From NCBI GenBank assembly GCA_032718865.1, contig JALUTQ010000001.1, positions 558,001-622,000 on the forward strand: a stretch of DNA of 64,000 nucleotides, given 5' to 3'. How positions within the stretch are numbered: the stretch's first letter is position 1; each line of letters begins with the position of its first letter. The notes under the pieces were generated by a model. That model saw only the letters and a program-made list of their open reading frames with translations. It did no database searches and was not told where the DNA came from. Positions 1 through 10,723 of this stretch are shown one piece after another. The DNA comes from Tilletia caries. Its lineage: Eukaryota > Basidiomycota > Exobasidiomycetes > Tilletiales > Tilletiaceae. The position numbers and the translations under genes are program-made.

Positions 1-547
1 AGTAGCCCTCGACGGCGCTAGGAAGAACGGTTTGAATTGCGTTCAATGGTCCCTTTTGTCGGTCCGAAATAACCGTCGTAGTAGAAGCGCCGACAGATAG
101 GAAGGCCTGCAGCAGCGCGCGGAGAAACCACTCTCAACTGGCTTGGGTTTCACTTTGGACCAAACCCCAGGCGAGAATGACAAGGTTGTCGTCGGCGTCC
201 ATAGCGGCAGCGAGCAGTAGAATCATTCCGTGTTGATTTTTGGTCCATGTGCCATCGATTGCGAAGAAAGGTTTGCAATGAGGCCAGGCACTGCGAGCAG
301 CACCGGAGCACACGAAAGCACAGGAAGAGCGACCGTTCTCTGCCTTATGCTCAACATGCGCGTCCGCGTCGTTGGTTTTGACGAGACGGAGCCACGCTTC
401 GATCTGCCGAAACTCCGCTAGTTGGTCTTCTTGACGCGAGCCCAAAATTGCGAGTCGAGCTTTATTGGCTGACTGCTGCGGCACACTGATGCCGTGGACC
501 TGTTTCAGATGTGAAACAATCTGGGCATCTTTGGTTGAGTGATCCAC
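1..547 (-). pseudogene. MULE transposase fragment (runs off the window start)
   Basis: The minus-strand reading contains the first catalytic block of a Mutator-like (MULE) transposase: an FFAIDGTW motif (the D is the first acidic residue), then a hydrophobic LLLAAAMDADDNLVILAW segment. After the motif SETQAS a TGA stop at about 131-133 sits where MULEs have a conserved Trp (TGG); beyond it the same frame continues with EWFLRALLQAF and a VISDRQKG-like block up to position 1. So the frame is open across the edge apart from one stop that a single G-to-A change explains. Upstream of about 550 no further MULE sequence is evident. It belongs to a different MULE group from those at 24-26 kb and 35-40 kb. 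The assignment rests on motifs. Confidence 0.75.
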
Positions 548-560
548 TGTTATGTTATTG

Positions 561-1205
561 CGAATCTGAATGCAGGCAAGAGAGCAGTGTAAGGTTAGCG
601 CGTATGCAGTGGTTAAACATGCTGGATTTTGTTGTTGCTCACCAGCTCGACTAGGTACTTATGGTCATGATACTTCGCTCTCTTCGGATCTCCAAGCCCG
701 GCACAGGTGTGCCCCTCCTGAAACACAGTGACCTGGAAACGCTCCAGCTCGTTGTTGTATTTGGCTCGCACGCGGAAATTGCAGGTGGTGCTACTGCGCT
801 GGCAGACAGCGATAGCCCAGTCCTTTTTCGACGCTGCTTACTTGTGTGGGAATTGATGGGTCGCTCGCTGCTACATGAGATGAAACGGCAATTGAAAATT
901 TTCGTACCCTCTCATGGTAAGATAAGGAGCGTACCATCCTGTGGTTTACCTCTTCACGCCGCGCACCTTACCACCTCTTCATCTCAACCAAAACGGCTCA
1001 TACTTGTCCTGATGGTAGCTTGTCTCCATACCTACCTGTGGGTATTCATTTGAGATGCCAGTGTTTAGTGGCATCCACCCGAATTCGTGGTGGATGCATT
1101 CCTCAAAAGGTGTTGGTTTTCGTGAACCAAAACTTTCTGACAATGGGCTAGTGCCTGACCTCACTCATCACTATGAGTACTCTCAACAAGGAAACATCAT
1201 GTACA
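561..1205. other. Decayed sequence with one short dispersed repeat
   Basis: No gene is supported here. Positions 904-942 carry a motif (CGTACC...CATGGTAAGATAAG...GCGTACCATCCTGTGG) that recurs at about 58932-58977 and, inverted, at about 45215-45259. From about 1015 a plus-strand frame stays open to the hAT insertion and continues after it at 2642 (see the finding on the read-through frame), so this may be the end of an unidentified gene. Confidence 0.5.
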
Positions 1206-1213
1206 GCCGCGAC

Positions 1214-2633
1214 CAGTGTTGAACATTATACTATAGTATACTGTTTTCAGGGGCTCGGGTAGTATACTCCATATTACCTTTGGTCGTCGGGAGGGCGAAG
1301 GTAGTATTAAGTATATAGGATAGAATAGTATGATAGTATTTCCTATAATATTACTATACTCCAAGGCCAAAAAGGGGTAGTACTATAGTATTATGATATT
1401 ACTACCATAGTATGCGCAAATTTTCCATCATACTATAGTAGTAGTATAATACTTAAATACTTAAATACTTCCTTCTCAAACGCAATCCAGGCAAAGACAA
1501 CATACTATACTAGTGCTATACTAGTGCTATACTAGTGCTATAGTAATAGTATACGCATACTACAGTCCAGGGCTCGGCACGACTAGGGGATTTTACGACT
1601 ATTACGACTATAGCCTCGAGCGACCATGAGCGACTATAGTCATAGCCGCTGATAGTCGCACTTACGACTATGGCTATGACCATGCTCCAGAAAATGTAAG
1701 ACAATAGTCGCCATAGTCGTTAAAAATCTGGTCTAAAATTGATTTTGCGACTATAGTCGGACAATAGCTGGACGTCAAGGCTATAGTCGCAGCAAACAAT
1801 TTGGCTATAGTCCGACTATAGCATTTCATGGTCTGACTATAGCTTGGAGTTGCGACTATAGCTGCAGGCCCGACCGCCACCGCTATAGCCAGACTATGAC
1901 ATCCATCGCCCATGAAACACTATAGCCAGTCATAGTGCGACTATTATCGTTGGATAGTCGAACCATAGCCTGACTATATCCGATTTTAGATAATGAAAGG
2001 CGACCTACACTATAACTATTTATAGTCTGAAATTTGACGTGCAACTATAGTGCGAAAATTATTGTCCCAAAGTCCGACTATAGTGGCGCACTGGCGTTCC
2101 AATTTTGGCTATAGTCACACTATAGTGCAAAATTTGACTGCGCAAAATCCTGCGACTATAGTCGACTATGGCACTATAGTCAGACTTGCGACTATGCCTA
2201 TTTCGGATTTTCAAAAAATGCCTACGACTACGACTATGACTATGCCAAAAAACGTGCGACTATAGTCGGAGCCCAGCCCCGCTACAGTCCTACCATATAC
2301 TATCGTAGAAGTATAGTATAATTGGCAGGTAGTATAGTATACTGATGAGCATATGTATACTATGGTGCTAATTTATACTCGTAGGAGTATAGTATAATTT
2401 TCAGGAAGTATAGTATACTATAGGTATACTATAGTACTTTGAGACGACCTGCTCGGGGTCTCGGACCAAAATTGGTACTGTAGTATACTATAAAGTATAA
2501 CCTCCGCCAGATTTTGAAATAGTATATAGTATATTTTCCAAAAAAAAAAATCTCCCGGGACCCGATAGTGTATAGTATGTTTTGTAAATAGTATATAGGA
2601 ATACTCCATCCTCCAATATTATGTTCAACACTG
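1214..2633. mobile_element. Non-autonomous hAT-type element built of ACTATAGT palindromes
   Basis: Both ends carry the terminal inverted repeat CAGTGTTGAACAT (left 1214, right ending 2633). The flanks are 8-bp near-identical direct repeats, gccgcgac at 1206-1213 and gccacgac at 2634-2641, as expected for hAT transposition. The 1.42-kb interior has no plausible transposase. It consists of variants of the palindromes GACTATAGTC and AGTATACT, plus three tandem copies of CTAGTGCTATA near 1503-1540. Its right 350 bp recur inverted at 16689-17066, with the same external flank, so the insertion predates the duplication of the flanking DNA. Confidence 0.8.
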
Positions 2634-2641
2634 GCCACGAC

Positions 2642-3255
2642 GAAAACGCCCGAAGGGTTAAGAGATTCGTCTTCTATATCGCCAAGAAGCTCTAGTTTTG
2701 GACGGTTGTATGGCCGCGTTTTCGAGTCCCACCAAAAGCGTTTATTCCTTTTTGCAATTTTTAACTACCGAAAACCACCAAAACCAGAATCACCCGCACC
2801 CACCTTGCCAACCACCCGACAATCACTTGTTCTCACCGTAAGCAAATAGGTAGCTTCCTTGCCGAGGCGCCTACTGTCCAAATTTGAGGATGGTTTATTA
2901 GTCCCCGTATGGAGTAATGGGTGATCCAGACCTCAAACAAAAACAAAAAAGTCAAAGCGCCGCACATGGCCTTCCCGTGGCCACCTCGGAGCGTTTTGAT
3001 CACCGAGCCTCTGCTTTGGTGCTCGACAATCACACACCGCTCCCTTTCGGCGACTCCCTTATCGGCGAATAGCCGGCGTATATCAGAAGCCGTCCAGCGC
3101 TGCGGCATCCTTCTTCCCTCCACCAGCATCGACACTTATCAAGATATCGCCATCCACAACAAACAAAAACTCGACCAATGACTCGACGCAATTCGGACAC
3201 CTTCTCTTTCTTATCACCCTCTCTTCCACGACTGAGGAAGACGCCGAGAGCTCAA
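2642..3255 (+). other. Internal region of the left Ty3-like element, upstream of its extra ORF
   Basis: This 0.6-kb stretch is repeated almost base for base, inverted, at about 16060-16680. A short frame ending with RRVKRFVFYIAKKL and a stop lies at the left edge. No other coding signal is convincing. Confidence 0.45.
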
Positions 3256-3267
3256 GGGTATAAGTAG
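3256..3267 (+). promoter_or_regulatory. TATA-like box of the element's internal ORF (left copy)
   Basis: GGGTATAAGTAG lies about 45 bp before the first ATG of the ORF at 3312. The identical box precedes the decayed relative at 9869 and the mirror copy near 16050. This suggests a dedicated promoter inside the element. Confidence 0.5.
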
Positions 3268-3311
3268 AAGAGACGCTGCTCACCAGTTAACTTTTTCCTT
3301 CCCCCAATCTG

Positions 3312-4094
3312 GTGTCTTCTCACTCTACCACAGTCACTCTCATACACACCCCTTTTTGCTACCTCTTCCTCCTCTCTTCTTCATCAAGATGCCTGCAGTC
3401 TCCTCCCTCCGGCCTCATCAAGTCCGTGGCGACTCGCCATACCCGTTCTCTGCCCTTGCTCACCATCGGCACGTCCTCAAACCCCTACACCGTCCTTGAC
3501 AGCGAGGACGACGCCGACTTCCCCACCGGTCCCAACCCAAGCAACGACGACCTCTTCACGGTCAGCGACCACGAGATGGAGGAAGCGGTTACGGACGCAA
3601 GCACTATCGCCCTCGCCGAAGCCGTCGAAGAGGCTATTGAAGGCGGCGCCAACGGCGACCCTCCCGACTACACGGAGCCTTCTTACCGGCAGCGTCTCGA
3701 CGACACTCTCGGCGCATTCTCCGTCATGCCCGCCGATCGCCGACGCGTCTGGTTCCAATACTTCCGGCGATTCCTCACTCCGGAGATCGCACAAGAGGTC
3801 GAGACACGCACCTGCAACTTGCGTGCGAGGAACGACACGCTTACCAGCGACACCGTCGTGCTCCGCCGACTGCTCGCCAAGGTCGGCGACGGGTCCACTC
3901 GGCTCAACATGGACCCGCGATCCCAATGGACCAAGACCAAGTTTCGCAAGTCCGACTTCAAGGAGATGCCCCCACGCAAGATTCGGGTCCTCGCTCAGCA
4001 ACTCCTCAAGGCTGCGAACGGTAACGCCTCCCACCCCATCAATCGACGCATCACGGTCTGCTCGGCGTGCATCGACCGCTTCAACTCCCTGTGA
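3312..4094 (+). CDS. Extra 3' ORF (ORF3) of a Ty3/gypsy-type retroelement, left copy
   Basis: A 260-aa frame with an acidic N-terminal half (SEDDADFPT; EAVEEAIEGG) and a basic C-terminal half. I do not recognise the family. Two blocks recur in decayed relatives at 8.2-9.0 and 9.9-10.0 kb: a central FLTPEI...NLRARNDTL...LRRLL block and a C-terminal block with LAQQLLKAAN, HPI and a terminal CIDRFNSL. The frame ends about 160 bp before a polypurine tract and an LTR, which puts it in the 3' additional-ORF (env) position of Ty3/gypsy elements. No signal peptide, membrane anchor or protease/RT motif is visible, so it is not env-like by sequence. The start is uncertain: a poly-T run near 3350 differs by one base in the mirror copy, so the first 40 residues are not conserved. 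An ATG at 3390 is in another frame. Confidence 0.6.
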   Translation: MSSHSTTVTLIHTPFCYLFLLSSSSRCLQSPPSGLIKSVATRHTRSLPLLTIGTSSNPYTVLDSEDDADFPTGPNPSNDDLFTVSDHEMEEAVTDASTIALAEAVEEAIEGGANGDPPDYTEPSYRQRLDDTLGAFSVMPADRRRVWFQYFRRFLTPEIAQEVETRTCNLRARNDTLTSDTVVLRRLLAKVGDGSTRLNMDPRSQWTKTKFRKSDFKEMPPRKIRVLAQQLLKAANGNASHPINRRITVCSACIDRFNSL

Positions 4095-4251
4095 TCTTGT
4101 TCCTTAGTCCTTGCTTCCCTCGCACTGTTTCTCTGAAAATTGTTTTCCAAAAATGTTTCTCCTTTTCAAAAAATAGTCTTTCCGTCCCCCTTCAAAACAA
4201 AAATCGCTTTTTCTCCATTCCAAGACCTGAATTGACTCTGAGTGAATCCTG

Positions 4252-4261
4252 TAGGGGAGGA
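4252..4261 (+). other. Polypurine tract of left Ty3-like element
   Basis: TAGGGGAGGA lies directly before TGTAAC, the LTR start. The same arrangement occurs at 10175-10184, at 15060-15069 (minus) and at 8124-8132 (minus). Confidence 0.7.
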
Positions 4262-4831
4262 TGTAACGATTGTACTTCTGACAACATCGTGACTCTGGTC
4301 ACTGGTGATCATGAGTCACCACACGTGACGCGACAGTCTATACTCTATGACTCTAACACCTGTCAGAGTCCAGAGAATAACAGGTCACTATGACACACCA
4401 TCCACACCTTCACATCTCCATATTCTCGCCTTCGCCCAACACTCTGTCATTGTCTTCCAACATTAATGCATCTAGCTACCAAGTACCATCTCTATTGTTG
4501 GATTCACCTGGATGATGTCGAGACTGCTGATGTTCTGCTGCGGCGCTGAGGAATCGATTATGACTCAGCGCCAGGGAGCGCTCCTCGTGCGACCCTGCCC
4601 TGGTCGAAAAGGTATAAAAGGAAGTGGGCTCTCGCCCATCTTCCCCCTTTTCGACGGTTCGACCCAACAGACACCTCACTCACATTCCAGACACCAACTT
4701 GGCAATTCACAGGACATTGCAGAGTTAAGTCTACCGTGTGAACCGTCGTGTCTACTTCTGAGACAAGATAAGACTACGACTACCTCGACTAATACTAACC
4801 TTGTCTGACTCTCGACCGTATAACTATTACA
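4262..4831 (+). repeat. 3' LTR of left Ty3-like element
   Basis: A 570-bp repeat starting TGTAAC and ending ATTACA, so with short inverted ends TGTAA/TTACA. It is nearly identical to 14483-15059 (inverted) and similar to 10185-10723. A TATA box (GGTATAAAAG, 4611-4620) lies in the expected U3 position. The sequence after 4831 is the reading frame of the hypothetical gene at 4.8-7.0 kb, so the element appears inserted in that gene's 3' part. Its 5' LTR is not seen in the window. Confidence 0.8.
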
Positions 4832-7010
4832 CCGGGCAAGACGAGGGACTCAAGCACCAGCCCGAAGCCTACCTTGTTCCGGGCGCGGGACTTGTACGCC
4901 CGGACATGGAAACCGATCTCCCACAAGCCAGTGGAGGGGAGCTCGTGGGCGAGCTGCCATGACACTTTCCAGAAGTCATGGTCCTCCGTGTCGAGCACAG
5001 TAACGGCCGGCACAGTATTGTACCGAACGCCCTGTTCGTCTCCTATCGTGCGGGCGAGGTTGTGATCCTTTCGCATCTCCGAGGGGCGACCGTGCTGGAA
5101 GAGAGAGCAATAATGTCAGAAAGCTGTATAATATTATTCTGAACTCAACACTGAACACATACCTCGAGCGCCTCGCCCGCGGTCACAAATATGGCCCGCT
5201 CCATAAGGATCTTCCCGGAGTAGGTCCCGGAGTAGCATTCCCCGGAGCTCCGCGGACTCCGGGGGACGCTCTGCACGGGTACGGAGCACGGAGCGAGATT
5301 TGAGCGCTTTTTACTAGGTTTAGATTTGCGGAGCTACTCCGCGAAGGTATGGCTATAACGTCCCGGAGCACGGAGTGAGTTTGCTTGCATTGTCAAAAAA
5401 GCCCCGGAGTACGGAGCAGATCCCGGAGTCCGTCGAACTCCGGGGATGGCAAAGTAGGTCACGTGATGGCTAAAACTGAGTCACGTGACCGGTTTTTGAG
5501 GGCTTTCCCGGCCGAATCAGGTCGAAATACTGTGTATTTCAGCTTTTTTGGGGCAGTAAACCCTTGCAAAGGAAAGATATAGCCTTCTAAAGCTGCGATT
5601 GAACTGTTTCGATTACATTTGACCTTCTCCTGAGCCCATGTTGGACTCATTTCATGCCACCCCGGAGTACCCCGGAGTCCGCGGAGCTATTTTGCGGAGC
5701 ACGGAGTCCGCCTGTGAAAAATGTACGGAGTACGGAGTAGATTCTTGTGCGCAACCGCGACTTCGACGGAGCACGGAGTGCTCGCCAGCTGATCACCAGA
5801 AATTTTGCGGAGCGCGGAGCTGGCTAGATCTCAGACGGAGCTGAGCGGAGCGCCGCCCCGGAGTCCGGACTCCGGGGATCTACTCCGGGAAGATCCTTAC
5901 CGCTCCACGCCGGGCCACATGGCGCTGCCCCTCAGCGTGGGTTCGGCCCAGCTCCACTTCTTGTCGGGGTTGGTAAGCAGCGCCGCTCACAGTGCTTGTC
6001 ATCAGTTGGAAATCAGCAATTATATGTCAGTAGCTGCTAACGCCCAGTATGTGCGGGTAGGATGAGTATGAGAACTCACTTTGATGCGGGTCCCATAGGC
6101 GGCCAGGGCACGACGGAGGTCGGTGTCCGCCTGAGAGTTTGCAGGCGGCAGCGAGGTCGACATGGACCAGGTCTTAGGGCTCTGGTTGTTGGTCTACCTG
6201 TTTAAAATGATTCGAGCACGGCAAAAATTAAAACACTTAGCACTTGAACAATGCATGGTATAATAAGCATGGGGAACACACCATTACTCACACATTGATG
6301 GTGTACTCTCGACTACCCTCCGTGGTCCGCTTCCGGCGCATGTTGGCGTTGCCGTGGCAAGTCTCGATCACCACACTGGAGGGCCTGGTAGCCTCGGACG
6401 CCCACTGAGAGGGAAACGCGGTGCCGGTCTTGCCGTTGTTGAAGGCGTATGCGACCTTGCCCTTCGCCGCGTAGCTGAAGCGCAGCTCCTGCAGCACACC
6501 ATCGCTGGGTCACAGGGCAGAATGGGTCAGTGAGTCGGGTCAGGGGATGATACGGATCTGCGCTCACCTGTTTGGGGCCATGAAACGACCGTTGTCGTCG
6601 AGCGTCGCAGCGTTGAGGCGGTCGAAAAACTTGTTACCCTGTATGTAGTCCGGCTGCGTCGTCTGCGTAGCAACAAAGGTGCCGATCGCAATCGGGCGGA
6701 TCCAGTCCTCAAGGTTTCGGACCTTCCACGGCTTACTGAACATAGGAAGCGGGGTTAGTACAACACTGAGCACATGGCCGAGCCCTGAGGCTACACTCAC
6801 ATGACGCTATCCTGGTTCGGAGTGGGGTTCTTGCGGCGGGAGTATTCCGCCGGATCTTCTTCGCTGAGGAACGCCGGCTCATCGTCCCACTGCCCGTCGT
6901 CCCCGTTCTGCGGCCCAGGGGGTGACAGTTCTCCGAAAGGTAGTCAAATACGAACTCGTCCGGTATCTCATGAGGTAGAATGCGAGCGCAAAAAAGGAGA
7001 GTGTCCAGAG
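4832..7010 (-). pseudogene. Multi-exon hypothetical gene, cut by an LTR element and a hAT insertion
   Basis: At least six minus-strand exons with good splice signals can be chained. One starts near LPHEIPDEFVFDYL (faintly F-box-like) at about 6.9-7.0 kb. Others are 6801-about 6940 (acidic, WDDEPAFLSEEDP), 6568-6735 (KPWKVRNLEDW), 6292-6504 (LQELRFSYAAKG) and 6080-about 6190. The next begins near 5960 (WSWAEPTLRG) and resumes after an inserted element at 5195, and the last is 4832-about 5100. The coding sense of each exon is clear, but I do not recognise the protein and it may itself be a transposon gene. The exon around 5.2-5.9 kb is split by a 696-bp hAT element and the C-terminus runs straight into an LTR at 4831, so the gene is dead as it stands. 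The 6190-6300 junction is uncertain. Confidence 0.55.
5204..5899. mobile_element. Non-autonomous hAT element rich in CCGGAG, inserted in an exon
   Basis: Inverted ends TAAGGATCTTCCCGGAGTAG at 5204 and ending 5899 are flanked by a perfect 8-bp duplication ccgctcca (5196-5203 and 5900-5907). The interior is a dense mosaic of CTCCGGAG/GGAGTACGGAG palindromes and carries no transposase. Removing the element and one duplication restores an open reading frame in the host exon (WPGVER to AIFVTAGEALE). Confidence 0.88.
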
Positions 7011-7013
7011 CTG

Positions 7014-8123
7014 CTGAAGAAGAGAGAGCTGCTGAAAAGGGGGAAACCCCTCAGCACGGTGAGAAAGGTCAAGGTGAGCGGTCAGCGAGCGGACGCGCGT
7101 ACTGAAACCTGTGGCCTCTGCTCAGTTGACATGGCGAGCGAAGGGGGAAGGGAAGAGAACGGTGTGCATTGCGCATTGGGTATAAGCGAGAAATGGAAGG
7201 CAAAAGCCGGATTGAAATGGCTGTTGGTCGCCGAAGTGAGAGGGCGTCCGCGGGTCGGTGGAGAGGTGATGGTAGAGAGGGAGAGTTGAAGAGAGGGCAG
7301 ACTTCTGATTTTGTGAGAGGTTTGAAAAACTGAGTGTTGGACTTTGTACACATCTCACTCATATATTTATGATCCACGCCACATGGAAATAAAGTTTTGA
7401 CGCGTTGCGCGACAGGCGATGCGATCAAAACTAAATAACATAAGATGAAGGGCCACGTGGTTCAGTCACGTGATTCTAGATTGTCATATAAGTAGGCACT
7501 GGTAGGTACTCTTATTATCACTTCAACGAAATACAGGGGTAATTATCCGATCTGCTTTTTTATTATTAACATAAGAAAAGGGCGTAAACTCTGTGAAAAG
7601 GTGTTTGAGATTATAGAGTATATAAATAATAAAGTATTACTTTATATTTTTGTGAATTGTGCATGTCATATCATGAAAGACGTAATTTATTATTTGGCAG
7701 CATGGAAATATCTTTTTAAGTGCTAAATCACCCGGATCCTCACACTTTTTATTATATATCCTGAAATAATTACCCGCAAGACGTTAAACAACCCTGCGGA
7801 AGTTGGAAAGAATTGAATTAAATTGAATTCAGTTGAATCAAATTCAATAAATTGTATATGTGCCTTAAAATGCACGTGACGCGCACCACGCGTTGGGCGC
7901 GTGAGAAACCCAACGCGCACCACGCGACACTTGTCGACGCGCGTCGCGTCGCAGGTGAAAAAATCAAAACAACGCGCACCATATGTTCCGCTCGCAAATA
8001 CCATATATCAACGCGTACATATTAGAAAAGAAAAACAAACCGCACCACGCGTCGGTCATCACGCGTCGGTACGGAGGTGCTGATTAATGTACGTGGGTAC
8101 TTACATATGTCAGGCACCTTACA
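7014..8123 (-). repeat. Probable LTR (part) of a decayed Ty3-like element, with ACGCG-rich block
   Basis: On the minus strand TGTAAGG begins at 8123, directly after a polypurine tract (8124-8132), as in the other LTRs here. The far boundary of this LTR could not be fixed. 7300-7860 is AT-rich, and 7870-8070 holds repeated ACGCGCACCACGCG-type words. No gene is supported between 7014 and 8123. Confidence 0.45.
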
Positions 8124-8189
8124 TCCTCCCCGTCTGGGATGACAAGTTAGTAAACCAAAAGGAAGAAGTCAAGAAAGGGGGAAATTTTT

Positions 8190-9040
8190 GTGGAGAGAGC
8201 ATAGTGGAGAGACAAAGGTAACAGTGAGAAACTTTAAGGGTGAGAGTGGGAGTAGGGGGCAAAACGGCGGAGACAGTAGCGATATGCGGGGTTGTGGAGG
8301 AGACAGGGTGGATGAGTGTTACCAATTTACCATCGGCAGCTACAATGAATTGGGCCGCCATGTTGATCCCGTCCGCGTGGTTGGGTTGGCGGAGTGAGTG
8401 GCGAGACCACGATTGTTGAGACCACCGGGATTCCGGAAGAAAATGAGCCGGGAGCCGGCGAGTCGGAGTCGGGCTCGAAGGTGTCGGTCGAGGCGCTCCC
8501 TCTCCGCCGTAGGTGGATCGTTTTCAGCCTGGAGCTGAGCAGTTGCTTCATGCTTGGGCAACCGCTTCCTCCAGCTCAGGACGGAGAAACGGCTTCATGT
8601 ACATAAAGTAACAAGCCCTAGTATTAGCTGACATCATGGAGAAGGTACTAAATACGTAGTGGAGGGCGGTGTCGACGGCGGTCTGAATGTGCTGTGAGTT
8701 GTGACTGAGGAACAAAGGGAAGTGGGTCGCCATCTAACATCTTGTTCGGAATCGGTTTCGCCGTTCGGGAGCCGTTCTTGAGTGTAGAAACCGAAAGACT
8801 GCAGAGCAAGATCCTCTTGTTCGTCCTTGATGACCAGAGAGTCGTTGGGAGAGTAGGAAGAGTGAGGGGTGTTATCGCGAGGTGTGCGAGAAAGGATCTG
8901 AGGATCAGAAGTGCGTGTGTGTGTGTGTGTGTGTGTGTGGGTACTGCGTACTGAGAGTGTTTTTTGATGAGTAGAATCAGTCAATTCTCCCTCACGACAC
9001 TGTCTCTTATATAGCTTTCTCTCTCCCCATCCACGGCGAC
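8190..9040 (-). pseudogene. Decayed relative of the retroelement ORF3
   Basis: In minus-strand order: a TATA-like CTATATAAGAG near 9007; a (CA)n run; an acidic segment (SLVIKDEQEDLA); then the conserved central block in two frames, YMKPFLRPELEEAV followed after a frameshift near 8550 by QAENDPPTAERERLDRHL. Further on come remnants of the C-terminal block (HPV; CLRRFAP) near 8.27-8.35 kb. Spacing and order match the 3312-4094 ORF, and a polypurine tract plus LTR follow at 8132. A chromodomain lies about 370 bp upstream on the same strand, which supports ORF3 belonging downstream of pol in an autonomous chromovirus. Confidence 0.55.
8912..8940. repeat. (GT)n microsatellite
   Basis: An uninterrupted run of GT dinucleotides lies inside the decayed ORF3 relative. 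On the minus strand it would read as Thr-His repeats. Confidence 0.9.
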
Positions 9041-9413
9041 CATCTTGCGCACCGTAGCAAGTGTCCAGGAGCGCAAGATTGAATTGCTTCGAGTGGTGTT
9101 CAACTCGATGCCGATGCAACGTAGAGGTGAAGTGCTGAGCGGTGTTGAGTGAAGGTGTGGTCAGGAACGGGGGAAACTCCGTCTCGATATCTCGGCGTTT
9201 GAGGTTCTAGACCATGCAAGGCACTGCCGTGCATCTGCAGGCACCCAGCACAAATTCAAGGTTTATAATGTAGGTGCAGCTACTCCGACGGGACCCTCGT
9301 TCCTGCGTCATGCCCGGTACGCCTCTCGGTGCTACATATTTGTTTAATTGAGGTTTTCTGTATTTTTATGTTTCTTTTGTTATTTTCTTTTTGGTGTAAA
9401 GTACTCAACGGTG

Positions 9414-9770
9414 TCAGACCGAAGTCACGTGCTTCACGTTTATGATCTGACTGAGCCTGAGGTGTGAGTACCTTGAGGTAGCATGTCGGGCTGCCGGCTG
9501 GTGTACACCATGAAGCTCCAAGTACTTGTCCAGCACAAAGAGTCGGTTGCAATTCTCAATTGGCTCCCAGGTGTTCTCTCCAGTCGACCACAGTACAAGC
9601 AGCTGAAGGCGGGCGGATAGGCAACGATGACTGAGGACATCTTTCACTTGCCACCCTTCATCCTCATTTGTACCAAAGTCATAAAATGCTTTTGGTTCAC
9701 GACCAGACGGCAGGCAGTGATCACCACCTTTTGTCATTTCAGCAATGGTTGAAGTTCGAAGTCGGTTCAA
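9414..9770 (-). pseudogene. Ty3/gypsy integrase C-terminus with chromodomain
   Basis: The minus-strand frame contains a chromodomain-like series: GWQVKDVLSHR (start of the first strand), LLVLWSTGENTWEPIEN (the characteristic W...TWEP...N), and a closing helix LDKYLELHGV. Such modules end the integrase of chromoviruses. Only this end of pol remains; RT, RNase H and the integrase core are not upstream in this copy. The frame continues 40 residues past the domain and stops. Confidence 0.7.
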
Positions 9771-9868
9771 GGCATCGGCGACTTTTCTCGTATCATTGCC
9801 AGCAATACAACCTTCCCTTCGCCATCTCGCCTTCTGCTGCGCACCGGTTCTCAGTCCCCCGACCGTCA

Positions 9869-10034
9869 GGGTATAAGTAGCGCGACCGAAACCGGCTTCC
9901 TCAATACGTCCCCCGGACAGGTTCGGACTCTAGCACGACAACTACTTGCTGCCGCTAATAGCGACCCGGACCATCCGATCATCAAGCGCAACGCTGTCTA
10001 CGACGTCTGCATACGCCGCTTCCAGACTCTCTGA
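9869..10034 (+). pseudogene. ORF3 remnant: promoter plus C-terminal block only
   Basis: GGGTATAAGTAG (9869-9880), identical to the box of the intact copy, is followed after only about 40 bp by the ORF3 C-terminal block (QVRTLARQLLAAAN...HPIIKR...CIRRFQTL, stop at 10032-10034). About 75% of the ORF, including the start, has been deleted. A polypurine tract and an LTR follow, as in the intact copies. Confidence 0.65.
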
Positions 10035-10184
10035 CTCTTACTTCTGTCCTTCTCTCCTTGAAGCCTCATCCTCCAATTGTCCCTCCTACAAAATTGCTTC
10101 TCTTTCCAAAATGATCCATCTTCTGTCTGACTTCATTTCTGCCTTGTGATTCACCTACCTTGTGATGAATCCTGTTGGGGCGGA

Positions 10185-10723
10185 TGTAGTACATCTGATC
10201 TCTGACTTGGTACAACCGTCAGCTGACGTAAGCCTGACTAGTTGCGACTTATCCAGCACTGGATTCTCTGGTGTGTTACGGTGTCATTGTTTCGCAATGA
10301 CGACTCATCCGTCATCAGTCATTCATACACTCTTTGTCCATTCTCGCTGTACCTAAATATCAGAGCTGTTGGGACTTCTGGAAGATGTTGTGAATGTCAG
10401 TGTCCTGCCTGAGTAGCTTACCATGAGTCATGTAAATATACTGCTCATGCCTAGGCTATGACTCAGGTCCTGGGAGCGCTCAGCGCGCTTCCAGGCCCAG
10501 GTCGGAAAGGTATACAAGGAGACAGGCTCTCGCTCATTCTTTTACCTTCCGAGACCCAACAGACACCTCACTCACATCCCAGACACCAACTTGGCAATTC
10601 ACAGGACATTGCAGAGTTAAGTCTACCGTGTGAACCGTCGTGTCTACTTCTGAGATAAGATCAGATTACAACTGTTTCGATTACTACTAACCTTGTCTGA
10701 CTCTCGGCCGTATGACTATTAAA
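10185..10723 (+). repeat. LTR of the same Ty3-like family (divergent copy)
   Basis: It is preceded by TTGGGGCGGA. It begins TGTAGTACATC and ends in CTATTAAA, where the other copies have CTATTACA. The last 170 bp (from ACCCAACAGACACCTCACTC to the end) match 4262-4831 closely. A TATA variant GGTATACAAGG lies at about 10509. Confidence 0.7.

Noticed and set aside
3477..4034. A 185-aa minus-strand frame opposite ORF3
   Set aside because: Antisense shadow; the conserved motifs and the decayed relatives support the plus strand.
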